From Brucella pseudogrignonensis (GTDB taxonomy: Bacteria; Pseudomonadota; Alphaproteobacteria; Rhizobiales; Rhizobiaceae), in the NCBI RefSeq assembly GCF_002252525.1, contig NZ_NNRM01000039.1:266151-330150 (forward strand): DNA of 64,000 nucleotides. The letters run 5' to 3'. Position 1 is the first letter of the stretch. Each line of letters opens with the position of its first letter. The position numbers were made by a program, and so were the translations under genes. Positions 9,390 to 18,600 of this stretch are shown here, piece by piece. The notes under the pieces are model-generated. The model was not told the DNA's origin. It saw nothing but the letters and a program-made list of their open reading frames with translations, and made no database searches.

Positions 9390-10556
9390 CTACTCGCCCT
9401 CTCGTTTAACCGGTAAGGAATGAATTTGGCGCTGCTGCGCTCTGCTTCTTTTATCCGCATATAAATGGGAATCGGCCTTGTTGAGAAGGTCAGAGAGCGG
9501 CTCTCCCGGCTCCCATTCGGCAGCCCCCATACTCGCCGATAACGAAATCATTTGTCCTGCCAACTCAACCTCATTTTTTTCCAAGCTGCCTCTGATCTGG
9601 TTGACCAACTCCAACGCTTCAACTCGTTCTGCAGAAGGGAGAACTATGCCGAATTCGTCACCACCCAGGCGAGCGACAAGATCCCGAGGTCCGACCGTAT
9701 CCGCGACTAACCGCGAAAATTCGATCAGAACTCGGTCACCTTGTGCGTGCCCATAGGTGTCGTTGATTGCTTTGAACTGATCGAGATCGGTAACTATAAC
9801 CGAGAACGTCGTGTTCGAGGCGAGCGCCCTCTGTTCCTCAAGCGTCAACAATCGATAGAATGCTCTTCGATTTGCCACGCCTGTCAACTCGTCCGTTTCA
9901 GACAAGCGGCTCAGTCCATTCTGAAGCTTTTCGACCATCATTATAGCGAAGCCTAGGTTCCAGACACTGCTGCAAAATATCGTGCAAAGCAAAGCGAAAG
10001 ACGCCAGCTGATAAAAAAGGGAAAACGATATAATATTTGCAATCACACAAATATTGCCGATAATTACTAGTATTTGTCCCAAAGAGGCGCCCACAAAGGC
10101 TGCTGAGGAAACTTTTGCGCCCACCTCCCCATGCCAATTGATAAACAGGTAATATGCACAGCTGGCCATGACGGTTGTCTGTCCTGTTGCATAGATAATA
10201 CTTCTGATACGATCGTGGTCCTTGAAGATGACCATGCAAAAAAAAGCGCAGAGCGAGAACCCAATTGCTACAATTCGCCCGCCCGCACAGTCATTGAAGC
10301 GCCGCAACCCAATAAGGTAGTGGCAGAATGCAAACACAATGATCGTATTACCGAATACGGCGGGCCAGAACCGGCCCTGGGCACCCTGGGAAATGAGGAC
10401 TGCCCCTCCGAGCAATGACAACAAATTGGCCTGGAACCAATTCAGAGCGGCACTATCGGTGCGGTATTTAAGCGCGAAAGCGCACCAAACAATTGATATT
10501 GTTGTGCCTTTTAGGAAAATGACCGCATAAAGAGTTACAAAGTCGAGGTGAAACAT
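9390..10556 (-). CDS. membrane-anchored GGDEF diguanylate cyclase
   Basis: A 388-aa protein. Residues ~1-200 contain about six hydrophobic segments, a MASE-like membrane sensor region. Residues ~220-380 form a GGDEF domain with the intact active-site motif RLGGDEF, plus the upstream TDELTGVANRRAF entry motif and VTDLDQFKAINDTYGHAQGD. It should make cyclic di-GMP. The inhibitory site normally reads RxxD before the active site; here the equivalent residues are GPRD, so the first arginine is missing and product inhibition may be weak. Monocistronic, with an EAL-type gene 4 kb away. Confidence 0.93.
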   Translation of the reverse strand: MFHLDFVTLYAVIFLKGTTISIVWCAFALKYRTDSAALNWFQANLLSLLGGAVLISQGAQGRFWPAVFGNTIIVFAFCHYLIGLRRFNDCAGGRIVAIGFSLCAFFCMVIFKDHDRIRSIIYATGQTTVMASCAYYLFINWHGEVGAKVSSAAFVGASLGQILVIIGNICVIANIISFSLFYQLASFALLCTIFCSSVWNLGFAIMMVEKLQNGLSRLSETDELTGVANRRAFYRLLTLEEQRALASNTTFSVIVTDLDQFKAINDTYGHAQGDRVLIEFSRLVADTVGPRDLVARLGGDEFGIVLPSAERVEALELVNQIRGSLEKNEVELAGQMISLSASMGAAEWEPGEPLSDLLNKADSHLYADKRSRAQQRQIHSLPVKREGE

Positions 10557-11179
10557 TGGCGACTTATTCTGTTGATCCGCATTTTACTTATTAATTAATG
10601 TGAATGAACTCAATCAGTATTGTACGCCATCGATGACCACACCCCGTTGATGTCGTTAAACATCGTCGCTTGCCGCACCGATCTATGTTTTCCGGGTGGT
10701 CGAAAGCGGACAATGCACCTGTCCACTCTGCTCTTGGTCGTACCGAGTACATTACCAAAAGTAACCCAAGCAGCATTGTTTTGCGTTTCTCTAATCGTTA
10801 TGCGGTCTGGAAAGGCCATCCCCTCTGAAACGCCTGAAGATGTCCTCACCAAGGAAGCTGCTGGGGAAGTATTTTCTGTAGATACGTACGGCAATCCTCA
10901 AGTTGGCAGAGCGTCCTGCACTTCTTGCGGAGATCAACAAGCAAAATCGACAGGTTCCGACGGGACTCAATTCTCTCGAAATCCGCAGCGGTCGGACGAA
11001 CCAGCAATCGTTCCCTTGCATCAATTTGTTAGATTGGACGAACTGAATTTTCAAACACCTAGAAAAATCACGCTTCGAATATGGTAGTGGTTGAAGCCGT
11101 GTAGAGACATACTCTCGGGTGACACATTTGGGAGGATAAAAAAGTTTTGTCTCAGGCTTGAAACCTCTTTTAGCCTAAT
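10557..11179. other. intergenic, no supportable gene
   Basis: About 620 bp before the hsp20 leader. A 155-codon plus frame (10620-11087) and an overlapping minus frame exist, but neither has a ribosome site, recognisable domain or natural-looking composition. AT-rich ends on both sides probably hold the promoters of the flanking genes. Confidence 0.4.
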
Positions 11180-11210
11180 TAAATTTCTTCTGTCGGCTGC
11201 TCAATGAGGG

Positions 11211-11270
11211 CTGATGCTGAACGCGAGGCTTTCAGCTGTTTAACCATGTTGCTTTAAGGAGAATGTGGCT
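11211..11270 (+). promoter_or_regulatory. ROSE-like RNA thermometer in the hsp20 leader
   Basis: The leader holds a hairpin GCTGAA (11216-11221) / TTCAGC (11231-11236). The start-proximal helix follows: 11244-11254 can fold against 11258-11268. This brings the TTGCT motif at 11249-11253 opposite the AAGGAG ribosome site (11256-11261) with the weak G-G and U-G pairs expected of ROSE elements. ROSE thermometers control small heat-shock genes of rhizobia and relatives by melting on temperature upshift. The fold was drawn by hand; family membership is inferred from the motif, geometry and gene. Confidence 0.68.
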
Positions 11271-11735
11271 ATGACAACAACACATGATTACTCACCGCTG
11301 TTTCGCTCCAGCGTGGGCTTTGACCGAATTTTTAGTCGACTGGAAAATGCTCAGCGCGGGAGAACCATTAGTGACTGGCCGCCTTACGATATAACGAAAA
11401 ACGGCGAAGACAGTTATTCTATCACAATAGCTGTTGCGGGATTCGCTGATAATGATCTCGATATCACCTATCAGTCAAATCTCGTCACCGTAACAGGCAA
11501 GAAGCAAGAGGCCGATGATGCAGAATACTTGTATCGTGGGATTGCAGGACGTTCTTTTGAACACCGCTTTCAGCTCGCTGATCACGTCAGGGTTGCAGGC
11601 GCAGATTTGAACAAAGGCCTGCTGACGATCAATCTTGTACAGGAAATTCCTGAAGAGATGAAGCCGCGAAAGATCGAGATTGGCAAAATCTCAGCACTTG
11701 AGGATAAGTCAATCAACGCAAAGCATGCCGCATAA
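11271..11735 (+). CDS. Hsp20/alpha-crystallin small heat-shock protein
   Basis: A 154-aa ATP-independent holdase chaperone of the IbpA type. N-terminus resembles the class (SPLFRSSVGFDRIFSRLE); the alpha-crystallin domain spans ~35-130, beginning PPYDITKNGEDSYSITIAVAGF and ending with the GLLTINLVQEIPEEMKPRKIEI strand. I choose the ATG at 11271, 9 nt after AAGGAG, over the in-frame GTG at 11265. Translation is probably controlled by the ROSE-like leader, and a strong terminator follows the stop, so the gene is monocistronic. Confidence 0.95.
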   Translation: MTTTHDYSPLFRSSVGFDRIFSRLENAQRGRTISDWPPYDITKNGEDSYSITIAVAGFADNDLDITYQSNLVTVTGKKQEADDAEYLYRGIAGRSFEHRFQLADHVRVAGADLNKGLLTINLVQEIPEEMKPRKIEIGKISALEDKSINAKHAA

Positions 11736-11756
11736 ACTATCACAGACGATCGGCAG

Positions 11757-11790
11757 GGTTGCTCCGCAGCAATGCGGAGCAACCTTCTCT
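11757..11790 (+). terminator. rho-independent terminator of hsp20
   Basis: Perfect 12-bp stem 11757-11768 / 11773-11784 closed by a GCAA tetraloop and followed by TTCTCT. It starts 21 bp after the hsp20 stop. One of the most stable hairpins in the window. Confidence 0.88.
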
Positions 11791-12439
11791 GAGGACCATT
11801 GCTTTGGTCAATTGGCACGTGCGATTTTGCCTAACAGGGCCTTGGTAGGAGATGGCGAAGGACAAAAGACGCAGAAACCAATATTGTCAAATTCGCATAA
11901 GCGAAGTTAAGAACCAGCATTTGTAAAACATCTTCCAAAGAGACTTCAGCATACCGGAAGCTTTTCACATTCTTATCGCAATCATCGTACATTCAACGAG
12001 GGCGGTTACCGACAGTTTGAAACGCTGTCCCGTACAGCCGAAATCAATTCCCATGCATCGTTGGAGTATGCCTTCCGTTGTACAATGGGTGGCAAAATCC
12101 CAGCACATCAACTCCGAAGGCCAAATCTTAAACGAGGTACCTCGGCGTTGTCTCGATCCAGAATACGCCGGATTGAATTCATGAAGCGAACCCACAATAA
12201 AGACGTATGGCCCGCCCCGTTGCAAGAGGATTTTACGCTGTTCTGATCAGTCTACGTCAACATATACGGTCTCATGAGCAAGCTCATGACTAAGATGGAC
12301 ATCCGCACGCTTAGAGCCCCAGTAACAACTTCGGAAACAGGTGCCATTTTTTGCCCGGGCTTTCCAAACGCCGTTCTACTGTCAGGCCATCTTCACGATC
12401 CTTCTTGCAAACTTCGTTGGCTACGCGTTCCTTGTATGT
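11791..12439. other. intergenic, nothing recognised
   Basis: About 650 bp between the hsp20 terminator and the decayed IS110 remnant. Short frames only, with no conserved motif. The right part may belong to the outer sequence of the IS110 remnant, whose end I cannot place. Confidence 0.35.
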
Positions 12440-13292
12440 AGCCGATCCTATTACACAGCCACTGGGTAGCTGCGTTAAAGCCAAGTTCCTTGCGCAATGC
12501 AGCCCATGCTATCCGCGCCAACTTATTTGCTTACGCTACAACCACGGCGTTACGGTGTACGCTCGCGCTCGATCATGGACTTCAGCCAATGCCCCAGAGG
12601 CGTGTCAGTACTTGAAAGGGACGGAAACGCTGCGCGAGTTCCCTGAATGAGCAGAGTGCGTAAATAAGTGTTGCCACGTTTTGATATTCCAAGCAGCCGG
12701 GGGGTGCCGCCGGTGCTGTGCTGTTTAGGGACCAGTCCGAGCCAGGCACCCAGATCGCGCGCTTTCTTGAAGCTGCTTGCATCTCCCACTGTAGCCACCA
12801 GGGCCGTAGCATTGAGAAAACCTATGCTGGGGATACACGTCAGTCTACGCATGGCCGCATCATTGCGTGCAAGTTGGATAAATTCAGAATTCAAGGCTTC
12901 GATCTTCGTATCGAGGCCCTTCCATTCCACACGCAAATCGCCAACCAGCTGACGCATACGTGGAGATAATATTTCGTTGCTCTCTGCGAGCAGAGCATCC
13001 ATGCCGATCTCGAACTCTTTCCGTCCGACCGGGAAGATGATCCCACGTTCCAACAGAATTGCGCGAAGCTGAATGATTAGATTCCTTCGCTCTGCAACAA
13101 GGCGACTATGCACCCGATGCAGTGTCTGGATATCCAATTGCTCTTGGCTCTTAAGATCGATAAACGCATGGTATAATCAATTAGGGTCTAACGACGCATC
13201 GTCCTGCGAGTAACTACCGCGCCAGTTGCATCAACACCCACGACGCTACAAGATGTCTTGCCCAGATCAACTCCGAGGATCACAATAGTCAT
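12440..13292 (-). pseudogene. decayed IS110-family transposase
   Basis: The minus strand begins ATG at 13292 with the DEDD-domain opening ILGVDLGKTSCSVVG and meets a stop after about 29 codons. About 60-80 residues of the central domain are deleted. The gene resumes near 13165 with FIDLKSQEQLDIQTLHRV in a shifted frame, continues through the C-terminal transposase domain (GLVPKQHSTGGTPRLLG), then shifts frame again near 12550. The residual VVVA-ANKLARIAW region carries an in-frame stop. At least three inactivating lesions, so it is dead. Left limit approximate; element ends not identified. Confidence 0.85.
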
Positions 13293-13562
13293 TGGCTCGT
13301 TCCTTTCTTCTTCGCACACGACAGCATCTTAACAGACGCTGGGGAAAGGGCCGGGCCATTCCATAATAACTGGGTTTTGTGGCAAGCGTTAGCAACTCTA
13401 ATGAGCTTCAGTCACTTACTCCACCGAAAACTCTTGGGCGAGAGGGCACAAAAGGCCTTTCTGACGCTTGTAATTGAGAGTCGAGAGTTTCGCAGCTAGC
13501 CTGTCGGAACTAAAATAAGCCTCATACTATTTGGCTTCTGTCAGAGTAACAGGAGTTTAATC

Positions 13563-14115
13563 GTGACTGGCGGGCCAGCGGCCGTCGTCATCCTGAGTGA
13601 GCGGGATAAGAACTTCCTTGATTCGCAGGTGCGTAAGTATAAAGCGCCGCGTTCCTTGTCAGATCGTTGCCTGATGATTTTACTGTGCGCTCAGGGTTTG
13701 CACATCAATTACGTTGCCGAACGTCTGAGTATTCACGAACATACCGTTGGTAAGTGGCGCCGCCCGTTTTGCTCAGGATGGTATTGAAGGTTTAAAAGAA
13801 GAGTATCGTGCAGGTCGACCGCGAAGGGTTTACAACGCGCAGGTTGCTCAGGTTGTTGAACGCACGTTTAACACTATACCCAGAGATGCACGCGCTGGTC
13901 CATTCATTCGACAGCGGCCCATAGTGGGCTTTCGCACACAGCTATCCGGCGGATGGCGCACACCGTTCATCTGCAGAACTCGAAACCGACATTAACGACT
14001 TTATAAAAGCCCATAACGAAAACCCTGCACCCTATAAATGGGCTAAGTCTGCCGATCAAATTCCCGCGTTCGCCAAGCGTTTCTGCCAGAAAAGAATGAG
14101 CCGAACTTTAGATTC
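13563..14115 (+). pseudogene. decayed IS630-family transposase
   Basis: Starts with an N-terminal helix-turn-helix region (ILSERDKNFLDSQVRKYK, then LHINYVAERLSIHEHTVGKW). An extra C near 13765 shifts the frame into RFAQDGIEGLKEEYRAGRPRR. After ~RTFNTIPRDA the catalytic core is missing. The C-terminus reappears at ~13965 with LETDINDFIKAHNENPAPYKW to a stop near 14110. A frameshift plus a large internal deletion make it inactive. Terminal repeats not found. Confidence 0.8.
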
Positions 14116-14783
14116 TGGTGATTGGAGACCGCCCGCATTTGTCAGATAAAGGATCTTGAGGCTGTTGCTCTTTCGGGCAGCCCCAATTTAGGCGGCGTCT
14201 TAACGCTCGGAAAAGCATATGGGCCCAATAGTACTAACGTGGCAATATCACGTTAGTGATTGATGCGGTTGAAGAAGTTCTGGTCGAGATTTCTCTGGCA
14301 ATGTTTCCATGGCACTCAGTAAATACGTTCCGCAGGTTAGATTTGGGGGAATGTTGGGCAAGATTTACCTTACTGTGCTATCCTCCGGATCGCCTACGTA
14401 TCATAACCTTTGTCCTCAAGTAGCGTGGGCCCGATTAACGCACTCCACCGAGACCTCTACGTTCGAGTAGTCACCAACCTGATCACCCGTGATTAAAGAA
14501 TGATCAGGCGGCCCTCTGCATCAACATTTCGAGGATTATGCCCGAGAGGCCGCTCCAGAACGCCGCAGGGCTATCACCGGCATCTCTTTTTCCTGTTGCT
14601 CGGGGCAGATGAAGACGAGCATAAGTCCTAGCATTTGCCACGATACTAGAGTTACAGTCTGGTAGACCTACACGAGCAGTTGATCCCAGTCACCAGCACG
14701 TTGCCAACTACCCGTTGTGATAGATCGTTTCTTTATGACAGTTCAGAGTGTGAGCGCTAACATAGTCGATTGCAATAAGTTGA
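14116..14783. other. intergenic, decayed-looking sequence with one palindrome
   Basis: About 670 bp with no open frame worth calling, multiple stops on all frames and no recognisable protein motif. It includes the 9-bp inverted repeat at 14233-14257. It probably consists of mobile-element debris adjoining the IS630 remnant. Confidence 0.4.
14233..14257. repeat. 9-bp perfect inverted repeat
   Basis: ACTAACGTG (14233-14241) and CACGTTAGT (14249-14257) are separated by GCAATAT. It lies in gene-free debris, so it could be an orphan operator, an element end or chance. No T-tract, so it is unlikely to be a terminator. Confidence 0.6.
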
Positions 14784-15581
14784 TTATTTGCAACGCGTTC
14801 CGTCAAAACTCGCTCTAAAGTCACTCACCATTGCATTTAACAAGGTTGGTTGTGACAAATAGTATCCCTGAGTATGAGTCGCCCCAGCGATCATAGCGTC
14901 AATAAGATGAGTCCGGGTTTCCACACCTTCTACTACCACTATTGGAGCGACGCATTTTGCGAAACCAATTAAAAAATCCAGACTGTTTCCGCCAGAAATG
15001 TTCTCTTTTATTTCACGCACAAATCCTCCATCGATTTTAATAATATCGACCTTCATTCTTAAAAGCTGCCACGGCGTCACCTGACCGCGGCCGAAATCGT
15101 CGATGGCAACCAGACATCCCAGTTGACGTGCGGATGATAAAAATTCATTTGCAGTAAATACGTCGCCGAAAGCATGAGTTTCAGTAATCTCCAAGATCAA
15201 GCGATCAGCTAAGTGTGAACGCGCGAGAAGCTGATTGTAGATTAAATTCCAGCTTGACTTATTCCGAAGGCTATCCGTCGATATATTGCAGCCTAAAACC
15301 GCGCGCTGATCTGCTTCTAATTCATCCAGAATGAGCTTAATCATATGTCTGTCAAGGACGGGCGTTTTTCTAAGAAGTTCGAGAGAAGGAATAAAATCTC
15401 CAGCATTTAATACGGTATTATTCTCCGAAACCAAACGAGCTAGACACTCACCATAAAACAGACAATCTCTGTTAGCTGTCGAATGAATTCCTTGGACCGC
15501 GATATGAATACGATTTTCTGTGATCGCATTCAATGCTTTTGAAGCGATCCTCTCGTCTTCTATTCCTACTTCACTGCACAT
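14784..15581 (-). CDS. stand-alone EAL-domain cyclic di-GMP phosphodiesterase
   Basis: A 265-aa protein that is almost entirely an EAL domain. The signature reads ECL in YGECLARL. Other catalytic or metal-binding elements are kept: CNIS, LEITET, IDDFGRG (both Asp), IKIDGGF (Lys and Asp), VVEGVET and TQGYYLSQP. The canonical set of acidic residues is therefore present and hydrolysis of cyclic di-GMP is plausible. GAGGTGG lies 4 nt before the start. No sensor or membrane domain. It may counteract the GGDEF protein 4 kb away, and it precedes two large surface autotransporters, a typical output of cyclic di-GMP control. Confidence 0.9.
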   Translation of the reverse strand: MCSEVGIEDERIASKALNAITENRIHIAVQGIHSTANRDCLFYGECLARLVSENNTVLNAGDFIPSLELLRKTPVLDRHMIKLILDELEADQRAVLGCNISTDSLRNKSSWNLIYNQLLARSHLADRLILEITETHAFGDVFTANEFLSSARQLGCLVAIDDFGRGQVTPWQLLRMKVDIIKIDGGFVREIKENISGGNSLDFLIGFAKCVAPIVVVEGVETRTHLIDAMIAGATHTQGYYLSQPTLLNAMVSDFRASFDGTRCK

Positions 15582-15661
15582 CAGCCACCTCTAGAAAGGT
15601 TAGGTATTACCTATCATAAGATCAATATAAGTGAGATTATCATGGGTATATAAATTCAAGC

Positions 15662-15682
15662 CGCCGATATGGGAAATCGGCG
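15662..15682 (-). terminator. hairpin after the first autotransporter gene
   Basis: CGCCGAT (15662-15668) pairs with ATCGGCG (15676-15682), 7 bp with a 7-nt loop, 11 bp past the autotransporter stop. The downstream minus-strand sequence is AT-rich rather than a clean T run, so termination is probable but not textbook. Confidence 0.55.
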
Positions 15683-15693
15683 ACTTTTATTTA

Positions 15694-18600
15694 TCAGAAC
15701 TTCATATTCAAAGTTGCATTGAACCCATTCTGCTTGGCTCCGCTGCCAAACTGACCGACATAACTCAAACCAAACTTCGCACTATCCGTAAGAGCCATAT
15801 CAAATCCCGCTTCAACCAAAGCAGCATCCCTGGCAATGGCTACACCTTCAACGGTGAAAGGATTGCTTCCCGCAAAGAGATGGGTGGATTCAGGTGTTAT
15901 ATCACCGTAGGAGCGACGCCATCCCAACGTACCTTTAAGGCTCGCGTTGGCACCATCGAGTGGAAGTGGTGCCGATGCATGCATACCAAGCGTGGTGAAT
16001 GTTGTGTTTGTATTGTTGCCATCGACAGTAAGTGCAGCCGCTCCACCCCTCTCTGTGACGCCATCAGTGTGAAGGCGTACATGTGAGAAATTCGCAAAAG
16101 GCTCAAAGGCAGCGACAGTTGTATCTATACGATATCCCAGTTCGCCGAATGCCTGCAGCGTTCTAGCATGATAATCTGCACCGAGGCTGTCACTGAAGCC
16201 ACTGTAAGAGACCGAACGAGAAGAGTCTATGCTGTGCCAGGTATGAACAAGACCAGCACGAAGACCGATTGGTCCCCACTGATTGCCCCCATAAATGCCC
16301 AGATGCCAGTTGTCACTGTCTGCGGAAGCATTGCGGCCCTTCCCATTTAGGTCCGTTTGGCTATAGCCACCAACAACACCCAAACGCCAGCCAGAGTTAA
16401 GGCCAACATCGACACCTGAAAGGAAACCACCAGTGATTGTCTTAAGTCCACCAGCTTTAGAATTTCCGTCATGGTTTACCCAGGAACCAAAACCGGAGGC
16501 CCATACACCGTAGTCCAGAGACGCCGGTTTAACTGCGTCAAAAGGCTTTGGAGCACGGCCATTTGGTGACTGAGCAAAATTCAGAACCGGCACGTTTTGT
16601 GAACCAACACCGTCAAACGCGGAACGAAGACGATTGTTAATCGCGTCTGCAGTCAGGTTTGCTGTATCAATTAAACCAGTATTGACGGAGTCATGTACAT
16701 CGCCCGAAAGCTGATTGAAAGCATCGCGTGCTTCAGCCTCATCTGTAAGGAACAGAATGGAATTATAAAGCTCTAAAGCGGAACCCTCTTGAGCAAGGCT
16801 ATGAAGAGCGCGGGCTGTTGAAATTTCATTGTTCGATTTTGCCACTTTTTCGAAGACGACATCATCAATGGGATCGGCGACCAAACCTATTTTCAAATCG
16901 ACCTTGTTGACCTGATGGTCCAAAGAAGTCGTCAAAAATATTGATTTAGATATGGCTTCGGAGAATGTTCCCTCAATACCATTTACGGCAGTCAGGATCG
17001 TGTATGTCTGACCATCCTGATAGCTGACCTTGTTGTCCAAAGCGAAGACGTCAAGGCGCCCCCCCTCAAGGCTTGCCTTACCAGTTGCGTCAATGCGGTC
17101 ACTTGCTCCATTTCCTGCTACCTCGACTTCATAAACTGAGTCAGCACCGAATGTCACATCGCCACCAACGGTGACAGTTCCGATCGAATTGCCCGGGCGA
17201 AGTGTGCCTTGAGCAGTCAAATCGCCACCGATATCCCAGTTGCCTCCCATAAAAGAGGTTTGATCGACAAGAACATTCCCGGAAACTGTGATCGGGGTAT
17301 CCGTTGTTCCACCACCAGTTGATGATCCGGAATACAGCTCTACGTTTCCTGCAATCAATGCACCAGTCGAATGGAAGGAATACGTACTACCTGTCGCAAC
17401 GATATTCCCGCCGATTGACGTGCCTTCAGCGAAAGACATTTGAGTACCAGATTCAGTTTTAAGGTCCTGGATACCCGAAATCTTTCCGTTGAACTTTGCA
17501 TTCTCTTCGACATTAACGTGCGTCTGACCTGAGCCTTTTTGGTCCGTATCGACGATATCTCCGCTTGCTTCAGATCCAGCCTTTAAGGTGATGTTCATGT
17601 TGGCGTCTGAACCGCCTTCATAGCGGGCAACGTTCACTAACATTCCATTGTTATCGACAGCAACAGTACCGGCTCCAAATGTAACATTCGCGATCTCTTC
17701 TGCTGAAGAAAAAGTAACGAAAATCGTGGGCCCTTGCGCGCTCTTAAGAACAGTACCTTCAATATTTAAGGTGCCGGATCCGTTTATTTCGAGTGCAGCT
17801 GCATCGAGACCGCTGGCCGCAACAGTGCCACCTATAAGGGATACTGTTCCGCCATCCCTTACAGAAACGCCTGATGCAGCCTTACCAGTGGTCTTGATGA
17901 CTGTATCGGTTACAAAAATGACGCCAGCAGTGCCGGATACATCATTATTTGCAATTATCCCGTAGCCTTTCGCACCAGAGGTTTCGATAACAGAGTTTGA
18001 TAGATTGATGGTTGAGAACGTTTCCGCAAATACACCGAAACCATTAATTCCTGATGTTGTGACGTTAACGGTTCCGTCGATTTTACCGCCATCAATGGCA
18101 TGCAGACCAAAAGCATCATTACCTGTAGTCGTAACTTTGGCAGCATTCTTAAGCGTGATAACTGATTGATCTAAGCCGTGTGGCGTGCTGCCGTTCAAAC
18201 CCGCCTGAATACCATGAGCCTTTGACCCTTTTGTAGAAACATCCGCATCAGAAATGATCATCGATTTTTTGCCTGCTAGCAAACCAAATGAGCGATCGCC
18301 TTCCGTAGTGACACTTCCACCATTCAGCTTAATGTGACCGCCATTATCTGCAAAAGCACCATAAGACCAATCCTTATTAGTTTGAACTTTTACATCAGTG
18401 GCGACCACTTTACCGCCAGTCGTTTTACGATCATCGTTGGCTATTAAGCCATGGCCGTATCCGCCATCCGTGGTTACTGAACCACCAGTTTGATTGATGG
18501 TTGATGCCGATTCAGCAAAAATACCGAAACCATTCTTTCCGGATGTCTTAATATCAGCGGAGCTATTAATGGTTCCGCCGTCGATGGCATGAAGTGCAAA

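Noticed and set aside
10620-11087. 155-codon frame upstream of hsp20
   Set aside because: No ribosome site, no domain, low-complexity ending; an equally long minus frame overlaps it. Composition does not favour either.
15631-16086. 151-codon plus frame inside the autotransporter
   Set aside because: Complementary to the conserved barrel coding region; no independent support.
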